A stretch of 64,000 nucleotides of DNA, taken from positions 372,001 through 436,000 of the forward strand of contig NZ_CP096255.1 of the NCBI RefSeq assembly GCF_011516635.5. Reading direction: 5' to 3'. A program made the position numbers and the translations under genes. This stretch comes from Bradyrhizobium barranii subsp. apii (GTDB lineage: Bacteria; Pseudomonadota; Alphaproteobacteria; Rhizobiales; Xanthobacteraceae). Under the pieces are notes generated by a model. It ran no database searches and was not told the DNA's origin. It was given only the letters and a program-made list of their open reading frames with translations. This document shows positions 26,928 to 36,384 of this stretch, one piece after another (the first letter of the stretch is position 1; the number at the start of each line of letters is the position of its first letter).

Positions 26928-27872
26928 CTACTTCGCCCGCTTCTGCTCGATCACGTCCCAGACCTTCGCCGCGACATCCGGCCCGCCGAGCCGCGCGATG
27001 GCACGGATGCCCGTCGGCGATGTCACGTTGATCTCGGTGAGGTTGCCGTTGATGACGTCGATGCCGACGAACAGCAGGCCGTGCTCGCGCAGCGCCGGGC
27101 CGACGGTCGCGCAGATCTCGCGCTCGCGTGGCGTGAGCTCGGTTTCCTGCGCGGCGCCGCCACGCACCATGTTGGAGCGGAGGTCGTCGGCGGCCGGCAC
27201 GCGGTTGACCGCGCCGGCGAACTCGCCGTTGACCAGGATGATGCGCTTGTCGCCGTGCTTCACCTCGGGGATGAACTGTTGGATCACCCACGGCTCCTTG
27301 AAGGTCACCGAGAACATGTCGAACAGCGAGCCGAAATTCATGTCCTGCGGCATCACGCGGAACACCGCCGCGCCGCCATGGCCGTGCAGCGGCTTCATCA
27401 CGACGGCGCCGTGCTTATCCCGGAACGCGTTGATCTCGTCGAGGTCGCGCGAGATCAGCGTCGGCGGCATCAGCTGCGGAAAGTTCATCACGAACAGTTT
27501 TTCCGGCGCGTTGCGCACCGAGGCGGGGTTGTTGACGACCAGCGTCTTCGGATGGATGCGCTCCAGGAAATGCGTCGAGGTGATGTAGGCGAGATCGAAC
27601 GGCGGATCCTGGCGCAGCAGCACGACGTCGAAGCCGTTGAGCGCTTCGCGCCTGGGCTCGCCCAGCGTGAAGTGATTGCCGGGCTCGTCGCGCACGGTCA
27701 GGAGCTGGATGGGCGCGACGATCTCTTCGCCGACCATCGAGAGCTTGTCGGGCGTGTAATAGGACAGGCCGTGGCCGCGCTTCTGCGCCTCCAGGAGCAG
27801 CGCAAAGGTGGAATCGCCCTTGACGTTGATACGGGCGATGGGGTCCATCTGGACGGCGACGTTCAGTTTCAT
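26928..27872 (-). CDS. gshB: Glutathione synthetase
   Basis: Joins gamma-glutamylcysteine and glycine with ATP. The 314-residue prokaryotic-type enzyme starts [20 protein letters not shown], which fixes the start at 27872 (AAAGG precedes). ATP-grasp features are [17 protein letters not shown], the loop around [26 protein letters not shown], and [20 protein letters not shown] with the Mg ligands. It follows yraN by 10 bp in a minus-strand run rsmI-yraN-gshB. Confidence 0.96.
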   Translation of the reverse strand: MKLNVAVQMDPIARINVKGDSTFALLLEAQKRGHGLSYYTPDKLSMVGEEIVAPIQLLTVRDEPGNHFTLGEPRREALNGFDVVLLRQDPPFDLAYITSTHFLERIHPKTLVVNNPASVRNAPEKLFVMNFPQLMPPTLISRDLDEINAFRDKHGAVVMKPLHGHGGAAVFRVMPQDMNFGSLFDMFSVTFKEPWVIQQFIPEVKHGDKRIILVNGEFAGAVNRVPAADDLRSNMVRGGAAQETELTPREREICATVGPALREHGLLFVGIDVINGNLTEINVTSPTGIRAIARLGGPDVAAKVWDVIEQKRAK

Positions 27873-27882
27873 GGTCTGCCTT

Positions 27883-28281
27883 TCAGGTCGAGGCGTCGAA
27901 TGCCGCCAACACATGGCGCGGAAGCGAGCGCGGCGCAATCAGCATGGCGTCGAATCGCAGTTCGAATTCGGCATGCTCGGGATGCGCCACGAGCCAGCCT
28001 TGCGCGGCGTCGATGATGCGCTGCTGCTGGCGCGGGGTCACGGCGAAGGCGGCGTCATCCAGCGTCGCGCGGGCCTTGACCTCGACGAAGGCGATCAGGT
28101 TGCGGCGGCGCGCCACGATGTCGATCTCGCCATGTGGGGTGCGGTAGCGCCTGGCGAGGATGCGGTAGCCCTTGGCCATGAGATAGGCGGCGGCGCGGCT
28201 CTCCGCGGAGATGCCGGTGCGGAACGCGGCGACGCGTTCGGGCGAGGCGACTTTCGGTTCCGCGCCCTCAGTCTTCGCCAT
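27883..28281 (-). CDS. YraN family (UPF0102) nuclease-fold protein
   Basis: A 132-residue protein with the endonuclease-like UPF0102 signature [29 protein letters not shown] then [20 protein letters not shown]; the E-x-D...E-V-K arrangement matches the PD-(D/E)XK fold. Its substrate is unknown. The start overlaps the end of rsmI by 14 bp and gshB follows after 10 bp, the typical rsmI-yraN-gshB order of rhizobia. Confidence 0.92.
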   Translation of the reverse strand: MAKTEGAEPKVASPERVAAFRTGISAESRAAAYLMAKGYRILARRYRTPHGEIDIVARRRNLIAFVEVKARATLDDAAFAVTPRQQQRIIDAAQGWLVAHPEHAEFELRFDAMLIAPRSLPRHVLAAFDAST

Positions 28282-29217
28282 CGCCGTCCCTCAGGTCCTT
28301 TGCGAGCTCGAGCGCGCGGGCATAGACCTCGCGGCGTGGCCGGCCCGAGAGCGCGACCGCATGCGCGACGGCATCCTTGACGCTGTGCGCGGCGAGCTGC
28401 TCGCGCAGCAGTCCGTCGAGCGCATCCGAGGTCAGCAGCTCCGCGTCCGCCGCAGGCGGCGCGATCACCAGCACGAATTCGCCGCGCGTCTCCAGCGTGT
28501 CCGCCCCGCGTGCCAGCTCCTGCAGCGGCGCGCGCGAAATCTCCTCGTGCAGTTTCGTCAATTCGCGGCAGATCGCGGCTTCGCGCGTCCCCATGATCTC
28601 GGCAAGCTCGGCGAGCGTGTCCTGGACGCGGTTGCCGGAGTCGAACATCACCAGCGTCGCATCGATGCGGGCGAGCTCCGCAAGGCGCGACTTTCGCGCG
28701 GCGGATTTCGCCGGCAGAAAGCCCTCGAAGAAGAAGCGGTCGGTCGGCAATGCGGCGACCGACAGCGCGGCCAGCACCGAGGACGGGCCGGGCAGCGCGT
28801 AGACCGCATGGCCGGCTGCGCAGACCTCGCGCCCAGCTTGAAACCGGGGTCGGAGATCAGCGGCGTGCCGGCATCCGACACCAGCGCGATCGAGCCGCCC
28901 TGCCCCAGCGCCTCCAGGATCTTCGGACGCGCCGCTTCCGCGTTGTGCTCGTGATATTGCTTGAGCTGGGCCGTGATCGCGTAGCGCTCGGTCAGGCGCC
29001 GCGTGATGCGGGTGTCCTCGCAGGCGATGACGTCGACGCCGGCGAGCGTCTGAAGCGCGCGCAGCGTGATATCGCCGAGATTGCCGATGGGGGTGGCGAC
29101 CAGATGGAGGCCCGGCGCCGCCTTCGGCGCCGTCAGCCGATGGGCGTCGATGGAGAAACCGCGCGAGGCGGGATCCGTCGTTTCAGGTGTATTTATCGGG
29201 CTCGGCTTTACGCGCAT
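28268..29217 (-). pseudogene. rsmI: rsmI, 16S rRNA (cytidine-2'-O) methyltransferase, frameshifted
   Basis: RsmI methylates the 2'-O of C1402 in 16S rRNA. The N-terminal part (from 29217) contains LHLVATPIGNLGDITLRALQ, CEDTRITRRL and SDAGTPLISDPGFKL, all intact. At about 28831-28836 the frame changes: DNA downstream encodes the expected AALSVAALPTDRFFFEGFLP, and further to the end, in another frame. Restoring one base (reading GTGCGCGAG for the observed GGCGCGAG on the minus strand) gives GFKLVREVCAAGHAVYALPGPSS, the family sequence. So one base is missing relative to the expected gene, which is either a real inactivating mutation or a sequencing error in a GC-rich run. Confidence 0.88.
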
Positions 29218-29304
29218 AATGAATCGAACTTAGGCATGATCCCCGGGGCTGGGAACCGGTCCTCGGAAAAAGATCGCGCCAGGTCAGGGGTGAGGAAGGA
29301 CTGG

Positions 29305-29329
29305 AATGTGATCCATCCGGCATCACATT
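29305..29329. promoter_or_regulatory. Dyad AATGTGAT-N9-ATCACATT
   Basis: Perfect 8-bp inverted repeat separated by 9 bases in the 339-bp gap between divergent rsmI and the LpoA-like gene. It resembles half-sites of CRP/FNR-family regulators but the spacing is too long. The gap also holds GCGGCG-GAAA-CGCCGC (29361-29376), a short hairpin with a GAAA loop, and no gene that I can support. Confidence 0.35.
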
Positions 29330-29556
29330 GCAGAGGGAATGAAGCGTCGGCGCCACATTCGCGGCGGAAACGCCGCCTTGATGCGGGTGACGGATGGTGG
29401 ACAGCTAGCCAGGGCTTGAGGTGTGGCCGCGTTAAGTGGTCATTATCCTTTTGTTTTAGTTAACTATTTGCCGACAATATGCCTGAATCCGCGGCTTGTG
29501 TCGTGGAAAGAATGTTGTGACCGGCCGGCCGACGGTCGGTCAGAAGAGAAGTTGTG

Positions 29557-30792
29557 ATGCTGGGCCCGCGCGATCCTAAATCTCCCGTTCAGGGCTCCCG
29601 ATTATCGGGGGCGACCCGGCGGAGCGCACTCGGCCTGTTGCTCGGCGCCCCCTTGCTGTCGGCCTGCGCCGGCGTGCAGCAGAGTCTCAGCCAGTTCTCC
29701 AACCCGTTCAGCAGCTCCTCCCCTGCCCCGGCTCAGCCGGCCGGACCGCCGCAACAGGCCACCACCGCCGGCAGCGGCGGGGTGAAGGTTGCCGTGATCC
29801 TGCCGCTCTCGGCCGCCGGCAATGCCGGCCTCGCCGCGCAGTCGATGCGCAACGCCGCCGAGATGGCGCTGGCCGAGTTCCAGAATCCCAACATCCAGCT
29901 CCTGATCAAGGACGACAACGGCAGCCCGCAAGGCGCGCAGGCGGGCGCGCAGCAGGCGGTCGACGAAGGCGCCGAGATCATCCTGGGCCCGCTGTTCGCG
30001 CAGTCGGTGCCGGCGGTGGCGCAGGTCGCGCGTACGCGCGGCATCTCGGTGATCGCGTTCTCGACCGATTCCAGCATTGCCGGCCGCGGCGTCTTTCTGC
30101 TGAGCTTCCTGCCGGAGTCCGACATCAACCGCATCGTCGAATATTCCGCGAGTATCGGAAAGCGCTCGGTCGCCGTGCTGGTGCCCGACAACGCCTATGG
30201 CAATGTCGTCGAGGCCGCGGTGAAGGCGGCGGTGCCGCGGCGCGGCGGCCGCATTGTCGCCTTCGAGAAATACGGTTCCGATCGCGCGACGCCGGCGCGT
30301 ACCGTGGCGCAGCAGCTCGGCAGCGCGGATGCGCTGTTCATTGCCGATGACGGCGATGCCGTCGTCGCGGTGGCCGATGCGATGACGGCCGCAGGCGCCA
30401 ATTTGCGCAACATCCAGCTGCTCGGCACCGGCCTGTGGGACAATCCGCGCGTCTATGCCAATGCGAACTTGCAAGGCGGTCTCTACGCCGCGCCGGACCC
30501 GGCCGGCTTCCGCGCCTTCTCCGGCCGCTACCGCACCAAATACGGCGCCGAGCCGATTCGCACCGCGACGCTCGCCTATGATGCGGTCGCACTCGTCGCC
30601 GCGCTCGCGCGCACGCAGGGCCCGACGCGCTTCTCGCCGGACGTGCTCACCAACCCTTCCGGCTTCGCCGGCATCGACGGCCTGTTCCGCTTCCGCGCCG
30701 ATGGCACCAACGAGCGCGGCCTCGCCGTGATGAAGGTGACGACGGGTGGTGGCGTGGCGGTCGCGGGCTCGCCGAAGAGTTTTGGGGCGTAG
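29557..30792 (+). CDS. LpoA-like lipoprotein, periplasmic-binding-protein fold
   Basis: 411 residues from ATG 29557 (a GTG lies one codon earlier). Lipobox in LLGAPLLSACAGVQQ, a Ser/Pro-rich linker, then a type I periplasmic binding fold: KVAVILPLSAAGNAGLAAQSMRN, NIQLLIKDDNGSPQGAQAGAQQ and EIILGPLFAQSVPAVAQVARTRG. This matches the YraM/LppC (penicillin-binding protein activator) branch of the ABC substrate-binding superfamily. It may activate a peptidoglycan synthase from the outer membrane, but the protein lacks the TPR domain of enteric LpoA, so the role is inferred. Placed beside rsmI and yraN as in many proteobacteria. Confidence 0.85.
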   Translation: MLGPRDPKSPVQGSRLSGATRRSALGLLLGAPLLSACAGVQQSLSQFSNPFSSSSPAPAQPAGPPQQATTAGSGGVKVAVILPLSAAGNAGLAAQSMRNAAEMALAEFQNPNIQLLIKDDNGSPQGAQAGAQQAVDEGAEIILGPLFAQSVPAVAQVARTRGISVIAFSTDSSIAGRGVFLLSFLPESDINRIVEYSASIGKRSVAVLVPDNAYGNVVEAAVKAAVPRRGGRIVAFEKYGSDRATPARTVAQQLGSADALFIADDGDAVVAVADAMTAAGANLRNIQLLGTGLWDNPRVYANANLQGGLYAAPDPAGFRAFSGRYRTKYGAEPIRTATLAYDAVALVAALARTQGPTRFSPDVLTNPSGFAGIDGLFRFRADGTNERGLAVMKVTTGGGVAVAGSPKSFGA

Positions 30793-30806
30793 TTCGGGGC
30801 GACGGT

Positions 30807-30906
30807 GCCGTAGGGTGGGCAAAGGCGCGCTTCGCGCCGTGCCCACCATCTGCCTGCAAACGCTGTGAAAATGGTGGGCACGCTTGCGCTTTGCCCACCC
30901 GACGGC
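30807..30906. repeat. Palindromic intergenic repeat, GTAGGGTGGGCAAAG family, copy 2
   Basis: Same elements as the 12082-12213 copy: GCCGTAGGGTGGGCAAAGGC at the left, CGCTTTGCCCACCCGACGGC at the right, with inner GTGCCCACC and GGTGGGCACGC arms but a shorter centre. It fills most of the gap between the LpoA-like gene and hemW. Confidence 0.75.
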
Positions 30907-30912
30907 AGCTCG

Positions 30913-32067
30913 CTACGCGGCGAGATCCGCGACCACCGCGTCCAGCACCGGGAAGCCGCTGCTGGTCACGCGCAGCCGCCCCGTCGTATCCACGATGATC
31001 GCACCTTCCTCGCGCAACAGCGCGATGCGCTTGGGATCAAGCGGGCGGCCCGACAGCGCGCTGTAGCGTTCGGGGTCGATGCCCTCGGCGAGACGCAATC
31101 CCATCAGCAAAAATTCGTCGGCGCGCTCCTCGCTGTTGAGGAGATCGTCGGTGACGTTGCCGTGGCCGTTGGTCTCGACGCGCATCAGCCAAGCCTCGGG
31201 ACGCTTCTCGGTGGCGGTGGCGTGCCTGATACCGTCGATGTCGAGGCGGCCATGGGCACCGGGGCCGATGCCGGCATATTCATCGCCGCGCCAGTACACC
31301 AGATTGTGCCGGCACTCGGCGCCGCGCCGCGCGTGATTTGAAATCTCGTAGGCGGGCAGGCCGAGCTTGTCGCAGGTCTCCTGCGTGACGTCGTAGAGCG
31401 CGCGCGCGACGGCTTCGTCCGGCGTCTTCAATTTGCCGGCCTGGTGCAGGCCGAAGAACGGCGTGCCTTCCTCGATCGTCAATTGATAGAGCGACAGATG
31501 CTCGGCCGCTTCATCGATCGCGAGACGCAGCTCGTCGGCCCACATCGCCGGTGTCTGGTCGGGGCGGGCGTAGATCAGGTCGAACGAATAACGGTCGAAC
31601 GAGCGGCGCGCGATGGCGACGGCATCGAGCGCCTCGCGCGCGCTGTGCATCCGGCCCAGCGCTTTCAGCGAGGCATCGTCGAGGGCCTGCACGCCGAGCG
31701 AGACGCGGTTGACGCCGGCGGCGCGATAGCCGGCGAAGCGCGTGGCTTCGACGCTGGTCGGGTTTGCCTCGAGCGTGACCTCGACATCGCTGGCGACGCG
31801 CCAATGCTTGCCGATGGCATCGAGCACCGCGCCGACGGTTGCGGGCTGCATCAGCGACGGCGTGCCGCCGCCGAGGAAGATCGAGGTGACTTCACGCCCG
31901 GGCGCACGCTGTGCGGTCGTTTCGATTTCACGCGCGAAAGCTGAAGCGAAGCGCGTCTCGTCGATCGCGGCGTGGCGGACGTGGCTGTTGAAGTCGCAAT
32001 AGGGGCACTTCGACAGGCAGAACGGCCAGTGCACATAGACGCCGAAAGCTTGCTTAGCGCGGCTCAA
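30913..32067 (-). CDS. hemW: Radical SAM protein HemW (coproporphyrinogen oxidase-like)
   Basis: 384 residues; the radical SAM cluster motif is CLSKCPYC with Cys17, Cys21 and Cys24, next to the HemN-family Cys/Asp-Phe. GGGTPSLM and [16 protein letters not shown] are the SAM-binding blocks, and [19 protein letters not shown] is conserved. HemW is a haem chaperone rather than the oxygen-independent coproporphyrinogen oxidase. The start overlaps the rdgB stop by 14 bp, so rph-rdgB-hemW form a minus-strand operon. Confidence 0.93.
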   Translation of the reverse strand: MSRAKQAFGVYVHWPFCLSKCPYCDFNSHVRHAAIDETRFASAFAREIETTAQRAPGREVTSIFLGGGTPSLMQPATVGAVLDAIGKHWRVASDVEVTLEANPTSVEATRFAGYRAAGVNRVSLGVQALDDASLKALGRMHSAREALDAVAIARRSFDRYSFDLIYARPDQTPAMWADELRLAIDEAAEHLSLYQLTIEEGTPFFGLHQAGKLKTPDEAVARALYDVTQETCDKLGLPAYEISNHARRGAECRHNLVYWRGDEYAGIGPGAHGRLDIDGIRHATATEKRPEAWLMRVETNGHGNVTDDLLNSEERADEFLLMGLRLAEGIDPERYSALSGRPLDPKRIALLREEGAIIVDTTGRLRVTSSGFPVLDAVVADLAA

Positions 32068-32689
32068 GGCAGATCTCCGCCAGTTTCACGAAGGCGCGGG
32101 CGCGATGCGACAGGCCGAGGCCGAGCGGCGGCAGGCCGTGCTTCTCGATGCTGGTCATCTCGCCGAACGTGCGATCGTGGCCATTGGGCAGGAACATCGG
32201 ATCATAACCGAAGCCGGCCGTGCCGCGCGGCGGCCAGACCAAGCTGCCGTCGACGCGCGCCTCGACCTCTTCGAGATGATCGTCGGGCCAGGCGACGCAG
32301 AGCGCGGAAACGAAATGAGCGGTGCGCTTGTCGGGCGTGGCGGCGCCGCGCTCCTGCAACAGGCGCTCGATCTGCGCCATCGCGGCAGCGAAATCTTTTG
32401 ACGGTCCGGCCCAGCGCGCGCTGTAGATGCCGGGCGCGCCATCGAGCGCGTCGACCACGATGCCGGAATCGTCGGCGAAGGAGGGAAGCTTGGTCGCCTG
32501 CGCCGCCGCGATCGCCTTGATCGCGGCATTGCTGCGGAAATCGTTGCCGGTCTCGTCGGGCTCGGGCAGGCCGAGCTCACCGGCCGACACCGCCTCGATG
32601 CCGCAAGGCGCGAGCAACTCCTTCATCTCGGCGAGCTTGCCGGGATTGTGGGTCGCGATGACGAGCTTTCCGGTGATTCGGCGGTGCAT
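32054..32689 (-). CDS. rdgB: dITP/XTP pyrophosphatase
   Basis: Hydrolyses non-canonical purine NTPs (dITP, XTP) to the monophosphate, preventing misincorporation. The 211-residue HAM1-type protein starts [22 protein letters not shown] at 32689, with [23 protein letters not shown] and [23 protein letters not shown] as substrate and metal motifs. The frame stays open upstream into rph without homology. It lies 11 bp after rph. Confidence 0.96.
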   Translation of the reverse strand: MHRRITGKLVIATHNPGKLAEMKELLAPCGIEAVSAGELGLPEPDETGNDFRSNAAIKAIAAAQATKLPSFADDSGIVVDALDGAPGIYSARWAGPSKDFAAAMAQIERLLQERGAATPDKRTAHFVSALCVAWPDDHLEEVEARVDGSLVWPPRGTAGFGYDPMFLPNGHDRTFGEMTSIEKHGLPPLGLGLSHRARAFVKLAEICLEPR

Positions 32690-32700
32690 GGGCCTATTGA

Positions 32701-33414
32701 CTACGCCACGGCCAGTTTCTGCAAGTCCACGAGCCGCGCGATACCCTTCTGGGCCAGCGCCATCAGCGCGAGGAACTCGTCCTGCGTGAACGGCTCGCGT
32801 TCCGCGGTGCCCTGCACCTCGATGATGCGGCCATCGCCGGTCAGGACGAAATTGGCGTCGGTCTGGGCTTCGGAATCCTCGGCATAGTCGAGGTCGAGCA
32901 CGGGCGTGCCGTTGTAGATGCCGCAGGAGATCGCGGCGACGTTGTCGCGCAGCACCTTGGCCTTGATCATGTTGCGCGCCTTCATCCAGTTGATGCAATC
33001 GGCGAGCGCGACCCAGGCACCGGTGATCGAGGCCGTGCGCGTGCCACCGTCGGCCTGGAGCACGTCGCAATCGACCGTGATCTGGCGCTCACCGAGCGCT
33101 TCGAGATCGACGATGGTGCGAAGCGAGCGGCCGATCAGGCGCTGAATCTCGACGGTGCGGCCGCTTTGCTTGCCGGCGGAGGCCTCGCGGCGGGTGCGTT
33201 CGGAGGTCGCGCGGGGCAGCATGCCGTATTCGGCGGTGACCCAGCCGCGGCCCTGGCCCTTCAGCCACGGCGGCAGGCGGTCTTCCAGCGTGGCGGTGAC
33301 CAGCACATGGGTGTCGCCGAATTTCACCAGGCAGGAGCCTTCCGCATATTTGACCACGCCGCGCTCCAGCGTCACGGGGCGCAATTCGTCGGGCGCACGG
33401 CGGCTTGGCCGCAT
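32701..33414 (-). CDS. rph: Ribonuclease PH
   Basis: A phosphorolytic 3'-5' exoribonuclease that trims tRNA 3' ends. The 237-residue protein begins [20 protein letters not shown] and has [48 protein letters not shown] and [10 protein letters not shown], the phosphate-binding and catalytic blocks of the PNPase/RNase PH fold. First gene of rph-rdgB-hemW, divergent from hrcA. Confidence 0.97.
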   Translation of the reverse strand: MRPSRRAPDELRPVTLERGVVKYAEGSCLVKFGDTHVLVTATLEDRLPPWLKGQGRGWVTAEYGMLPRATSERTRREASAGKQSGRTVEIQRLIGRSLRTIVDLEALGERQITVDCDVLQADGGTRTASITGAWVALADCINWMKARNMIKAKVLRDNVAAISCGIYNGTPVLDLDYAEDSEAQTDANFVLTGDGRIIEVQGTAEREPFTQDEFLALMALAQKGIARLVDLQKLAVA

Positions 33415-33582
33415 GGGAAATCCTCCAAAACTCTCGGAAAAGGGCTATTCGCGGTGCTTGTAGGTGGGGTGAGGGTGGGCGGCAAGGCTTTTTCACCCCG
33501 GGTTTTCCACCCCGCAAACGCCACGCTTGTCAGAACCCTCCGGGATGGACAAATTATAAGCGTCTGAGAGGAGTTATCGTCC

Positions 33583-34671
33583 GTGGCCCATCACGATCCG
33601 ATCCATCTGATCGCGCCGCGCGCAGGCCTCGCCCAGCTCAACGAGCGTTCCCGCGACATCTTTCGTCAAATTGTCGAAAGCTATCTCGCGACCGGCGAGC
33701 CGGTCGGCTCGCGCAATATTTCGCGGCTGATCGCGATGCCGCTGTCCCCGGCCTCGGTCCGCAACGTCATGGCCGACCTGGAACAGCTCGGCCTAATCTA
33801 TGCGCCCCACACCTCTGCCGGCCGCTTGCCGACGGAACTGGGCTTACGCTTCTTCGTCGACGCCCTGATGCAGGTCGGCGACCTCAATGACGCCGAGCGG
33901 CAGTCGATCCAGAGCCAGTTGACGTCGGTGGGTCACGCCCAATCGGTCGAGGCGGCGCTGTCGGAGGCGCTGACGCGGCTGTCCGGTCTCACCCGCGCCG
34001 CAGCGGTCGTGTTGACCCCGAAATCCAATGCGCGGCTGAAACACATCGAATTCGTCCGGCTGGAACCCGAGAAGGCGCTGGTGATCCTGGTCGGCGAGGA
34101 CGGTCAGGTCGAAAACCGCGTGCTGTCGCTGCCGCCGGGAGTTCCCTCCTCGGCGCTCACGGAAGCCGGTAATTTCCTCAATGCGCGGATCCGCGGCCGC
34201 ACGCTGGCCGAGGCCCGGCTCGAGCTCGAAACCGCGCTCGGCGAAGCCCGCGCCGAGCTCGATCAACTGACGCAGAAGGTGATTTCGGCCGGCATTGCGA
34301 GCTGGTCCGGCGGCGAGAACGAGGACCGCCAGCTGATCGTTCGCGGTCACGCCAATCTGCTCGAGGATCTGCACGCGCTGGAGGATCTCGAGCGCGTTCG
34401 CCTGCTGTTCGACGATCTCGAGACCAAGCGCGGCGTGATCGACCTTCTGGGGCGCGCCGAGACCGCCGAGGGCGTGCGGATCTTCATCGGTTCGGAGAAC
34501 AAACTGTTTTCCTTGTCGGGCTCCTCCACCATCATCTCGCCCTATCGGGATGCCGCCGGCCACATCGTCGGTGTTTTGGGCGTGATCGGGCCGACGCGGC
34601 TGAATTATGCCCGCGTAATCCCGACCGTGGACTACGCCGCGCGCATCGTCAGCCGCCTCCTGGGGGGCTGA
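33583..34671 (+). CDS. hrcA: Heat-inducible transcription repressor HrcA
   Basis: Repressor of heat-shock genes that binds CIRCE operators. 362 residues: N-terminal winged helix ([30 protein letters not shown], then [18 protein letters not shown]), [12 protein letters not shown], and the C-terminal GAF-like sensor ending in [25 protein letters not shown]. Start GTG 33583 has GAGAGGAG upstream. No CIRCE element (TTAGCACTC type) was seen in the 168-bp gap before it. grpE follows after 96 bp. Confidence 0.96.
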   Translation: MAHHDPIHLIAPRAGLAQLNERSRDIFRQIVESYLATGEPVGSRNISRLIAMPLSPASVRNVMADLEQLGLIYAPHTSAGRLPTELGLRFFVDALMQVGDLNDAERQSIQSQLTSVGHAQSVEAALSEALTRLSGLTRAAAVVLTPKSNARLKHIEFVRLEPEKALVILVGEDGQVENRVLSLPPGVPSSALTEAGNFLNARIRGRTLAEARLELETALGEARAELDQLTQKVISAGIASWSGGENEDRQLIVRGHANLLEDLHALEDLERVRLLFDDLETKRGVIDLLGRAETAEGVRIFIGSENKLFSLSGSSTIISPYRDAAGHIVGVLGVIGPTRLNYARVIPTVDYAARIVSRLLGG

Positions 34672-34696
34672 TCGGCGTTTCCTCCGATCACGGGCG

Positions 34697-34725
34697 CTTG
34701 ATTTTCGTGAGCTTAGGCACGATAT
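34697..34725 (+). promoter_or_regulatory. RpoH-type promoter candidate upstream of grpE
   Basis: CTTGATT (34697-34703), a 14-nt spacer, then CACGATAT (34718-34725). This fits the sigma-32 pattern CTTGAAA-N11-16-CCCCATnT at C, C, A, T and T of the second element. It lies 43 bp before the grpE ATG, suggesting heat-shock control of grpE apart from hrcA. Confidence 0.5.
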
Positions 34726-34767
34726 CCGGGCCAGCAATCCCTTGAGACGAGTTCGAGAAGAGAGCCG

Positions 34768-35373
34768 ATGACCGATCGAGACCGGCAGCCCGACGACGCG
34801 ACCCCACCGACCGACGAGCCCGTGGTGTCAAAACCCTACATCATGCCCGACGATCCGGAGCCCGGCTCAGTCGAGCTGTTGCAGAAGGAAGCCGCCGAGG
34901 CGCGTGACCGCATGCTGCGGACGCTGGCCGAGATGGAAAATCTGCGCAAGCGCACCACCAAGGAGGTCGCCGATGCCCGCCTCTACGGCATCACCGGCTT
35001 TGCCCGCGACGTGCTCGACATCGCCGATAATCTCCAGCGTGCGCTCGATGCCGTTCCGGCCGAGGCCCGTGCCGCGGCCGATCCGGGCCTGACCTCGCTG
35101 ATCGAGGGCGTCGAGCTGACCGAGCGCTCGCTGCTCAACGCGCTGGAAAAGCACGGCGTCAAGAAGTTCGATCCGCAGGGACAGAAGTTCGACCCGAACT
35201 TCCAGCAGGCGATGTACGAGGTGCCGGATGCGTCGGTGCCTGCGGGCACCGTCGTGCAGGTCATGCAGGCCGGCTACACCATCGGCGAGCGCGTGCTGCG
35301 CCCGGCGCTGGTCGGTGTCGCCAAGGGCGGCACGAAGGCTGCGCCGGCTGCGAACAGCAACGAAGTGAACTGA
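34768..35373 (+). CDS. grpE: Nucleotide exchange factor GrpE
   Basis: Promotes ADP release from DnaK. 201 residues: an acidic, Pro-rich N-terminus, a long coiled coil ([25 protein letters not shown]), then the conserved [11 protein letters not shown] and the beta-domain [20 protein letters not shown] and [20 protein letters not shown]. Preceded by AGAAGAGAG. It is transcribed after hrcA; dnaK lies 2.3 kb further on. Confidence 0.96.
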   Translation: MTDRDRQPDDATPPTDEPVVSKPYIMPDDPEPGSVELLQKEAAEARDRMLRTLAEMENLRKRTTKEVADARLYGITGFARDVLDIADNLQRALDAVPAEARAAADPGLTSLIEGVELTERSLLNALEKHGVKKFDPQGQKFDPNFQQAMYEVPDASVPAGTVVQVMQAGYTIGERVLRPALVGVAKGGTKAAPAANSNEVN

Positions 35374-35390
35374 GCGGCGCACTGGTCGAT

Positions 35391-35503
35391 CCTCATGGTG
35401 AGGAGGCGCGTCAGCGCCGTCTCGAACCATGCAGGCCCGGCTGTTGCAGCTCGGCCTTCATCCTTCGAGACGCGTGCTAAGGGGCACGCTCCTCAGGATG
35501 AGG
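35391..35503. repeat. Dispersed hairpin repeat (CCTCATGGTGAGG / CCTCAGGATGAGG)
   Basis: Two short hairpins at either end, CCTCA-TGG-TGAGG (35391-35403) and CCTCA-GGA-TGAGG (35491-35503), with CATCCTTCGAGACGCG between them. This is a common Bradyrhizobium intergenic repeat; it lies in the 152-bp gap between convergent grpE and the nicotinamidase gene. Confidence 0.6.
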
Positions 35504-35525
35504 GTTTGGCAGCTTTTCGCGCCGC

Positions 35526-36248
35526 TTACGCGCTCACCGCGATATCCGCGGACTGAATCTGCTTCACGCCGGCCTTGGCCATGTCGGCCCAGGCTTTTGC
35601 GAGCGAACCCTGCGTGTCGATGCCGCGGCAGGCGTCCTCCACCACATAGACCTCGAAGCCCGCCTTGCGCGCATCGAGCGCGGTCCAGGCGACGCAGAAG
35701 TCTGTCGCGAGGCCGGCGACGAAGACGCGCTTGATCTTGCGGCCCTTCAGGTAACCGGCGAGGCCCGTCGAGGTCTTGCCGTCGGCCTCCAGGAAGGCCG
35801 AATAGCTGTCGACGTCCTTGTGAAAACCCTTGCGGATGATGAGCTCGGCATGCGGGATCGCGAGATCCTTCGACAGCGCAGCGCCATAGGTGCCCTGCAC
35901 GCAATGATCGGGCCACAGCACCTGCTTGCCGTAAGGGAGGTCGACGGTCTCGAACGGCTTCTTGCCGGAGTGCACCGACGCAAACGAGATGTGACCTGGC
36001 GTGTGCCAGTCCTGGGTCATCACCACGTTCGCAAAGGCCTTCGCCATCTTGTTGATGACGGGAACTACCTGCTCGCCTTCCTTCACGGCGAGGCTGCCGC
36101 CGGGCAGGAAGCAGTTTTGCACGTCGATCACGAGCAGCGCGGAGGCATCGTCCGGCTTGATCGATGCGGCCGCAAGGAGCGCGGTTGGAGCAAGGGCTAC
36201 GAGAGCGCTTGTCCCAAGCGCCGCGAGGATTTGTCGTCGATCAAGCAT
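35526..36248 (-). CDS. pncA: Exported nicotinamidase/pyrazinamidase
   Basis: Hydrolyses nicotinamide to nicotinate. The mature part is a cysteine hydrolase of the isochorismatase-like family: ALLVIDVQNCFLPGG with the catalytic Asp, DWHTPGHISFAS with the metal-binding Asp and His residues, the catalytic Lys in LIIRKGFHKD, and the nucleophile in GLATDFCVAW. Unusually the N-terminus is LDRRQILAALGTSALVALAP, a twin-arginine-like signal followed by an Ala-rich hydrophobic stretch, so it may be exported. The start at 36248 has GGGAGG upstream. 240 residues, longer than the cytoplasmic enzyme because of the signal. Confidence 0.9.
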   Translation of the reverse strand: MLDRRQILAALGTSALVALAPTALLAAASIKPDDASALLVIDVQNCFLPGGSLAVKEGEQVVPVINKMAKAFANVVMTQDWHTPGHISFASVHSGKKPFETVDLPYGKQVLWPDHCVQGTYGAALSKDLAIPHAELIIRKGFHKDVDSYSAFLEADGKTSTGLAGYLKGRKIKRVFVAGLATDFCVAWTALDARKAGFEVYVVEDACRGIDTQGSLAKAWADMAKAGVKQIQSADIAVSA

Positions 36249-36348
36249 CGTTCGCCTCCCTCCAGGATGATCCAATGGAAGGAAGCCTAGTTCCGTTCGT
36301 ATACGAACAGAAGCCCGAAAATGCAGCCGGTTCTGTCCAGCGCTTGGG

Positions 36349-36384
36349 CTAACCCTTGAGACTAACCCTTGAGACTAACCCTTG
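36349..36384. repeat. 13-bp tandem repeat, 2.8 copies
   Basis: CTAACCCTTGAGA at 36349-36361 and 36362-36374, then a partial third copy from 36375. On the minus strand each copy contains a TAG. The first (36375-36377) is the stop codon of the secreted-protein gene, so the repeat begins at its 3' end. Confidence 0.7.

Noticed and set aside
29305..29329. CRP binding site
   Set aside because: Half-sites fit but the spacer between TGTGA and TCACA is 11, not 6, so it is listed only as a dyad.
33526..33559. RpoH promoter before hrcA (CTTGTC with downstream TTATAA)
   Set aside because: The -10 region does not match the consensus and the spacing is too long; no promoter is claimed.
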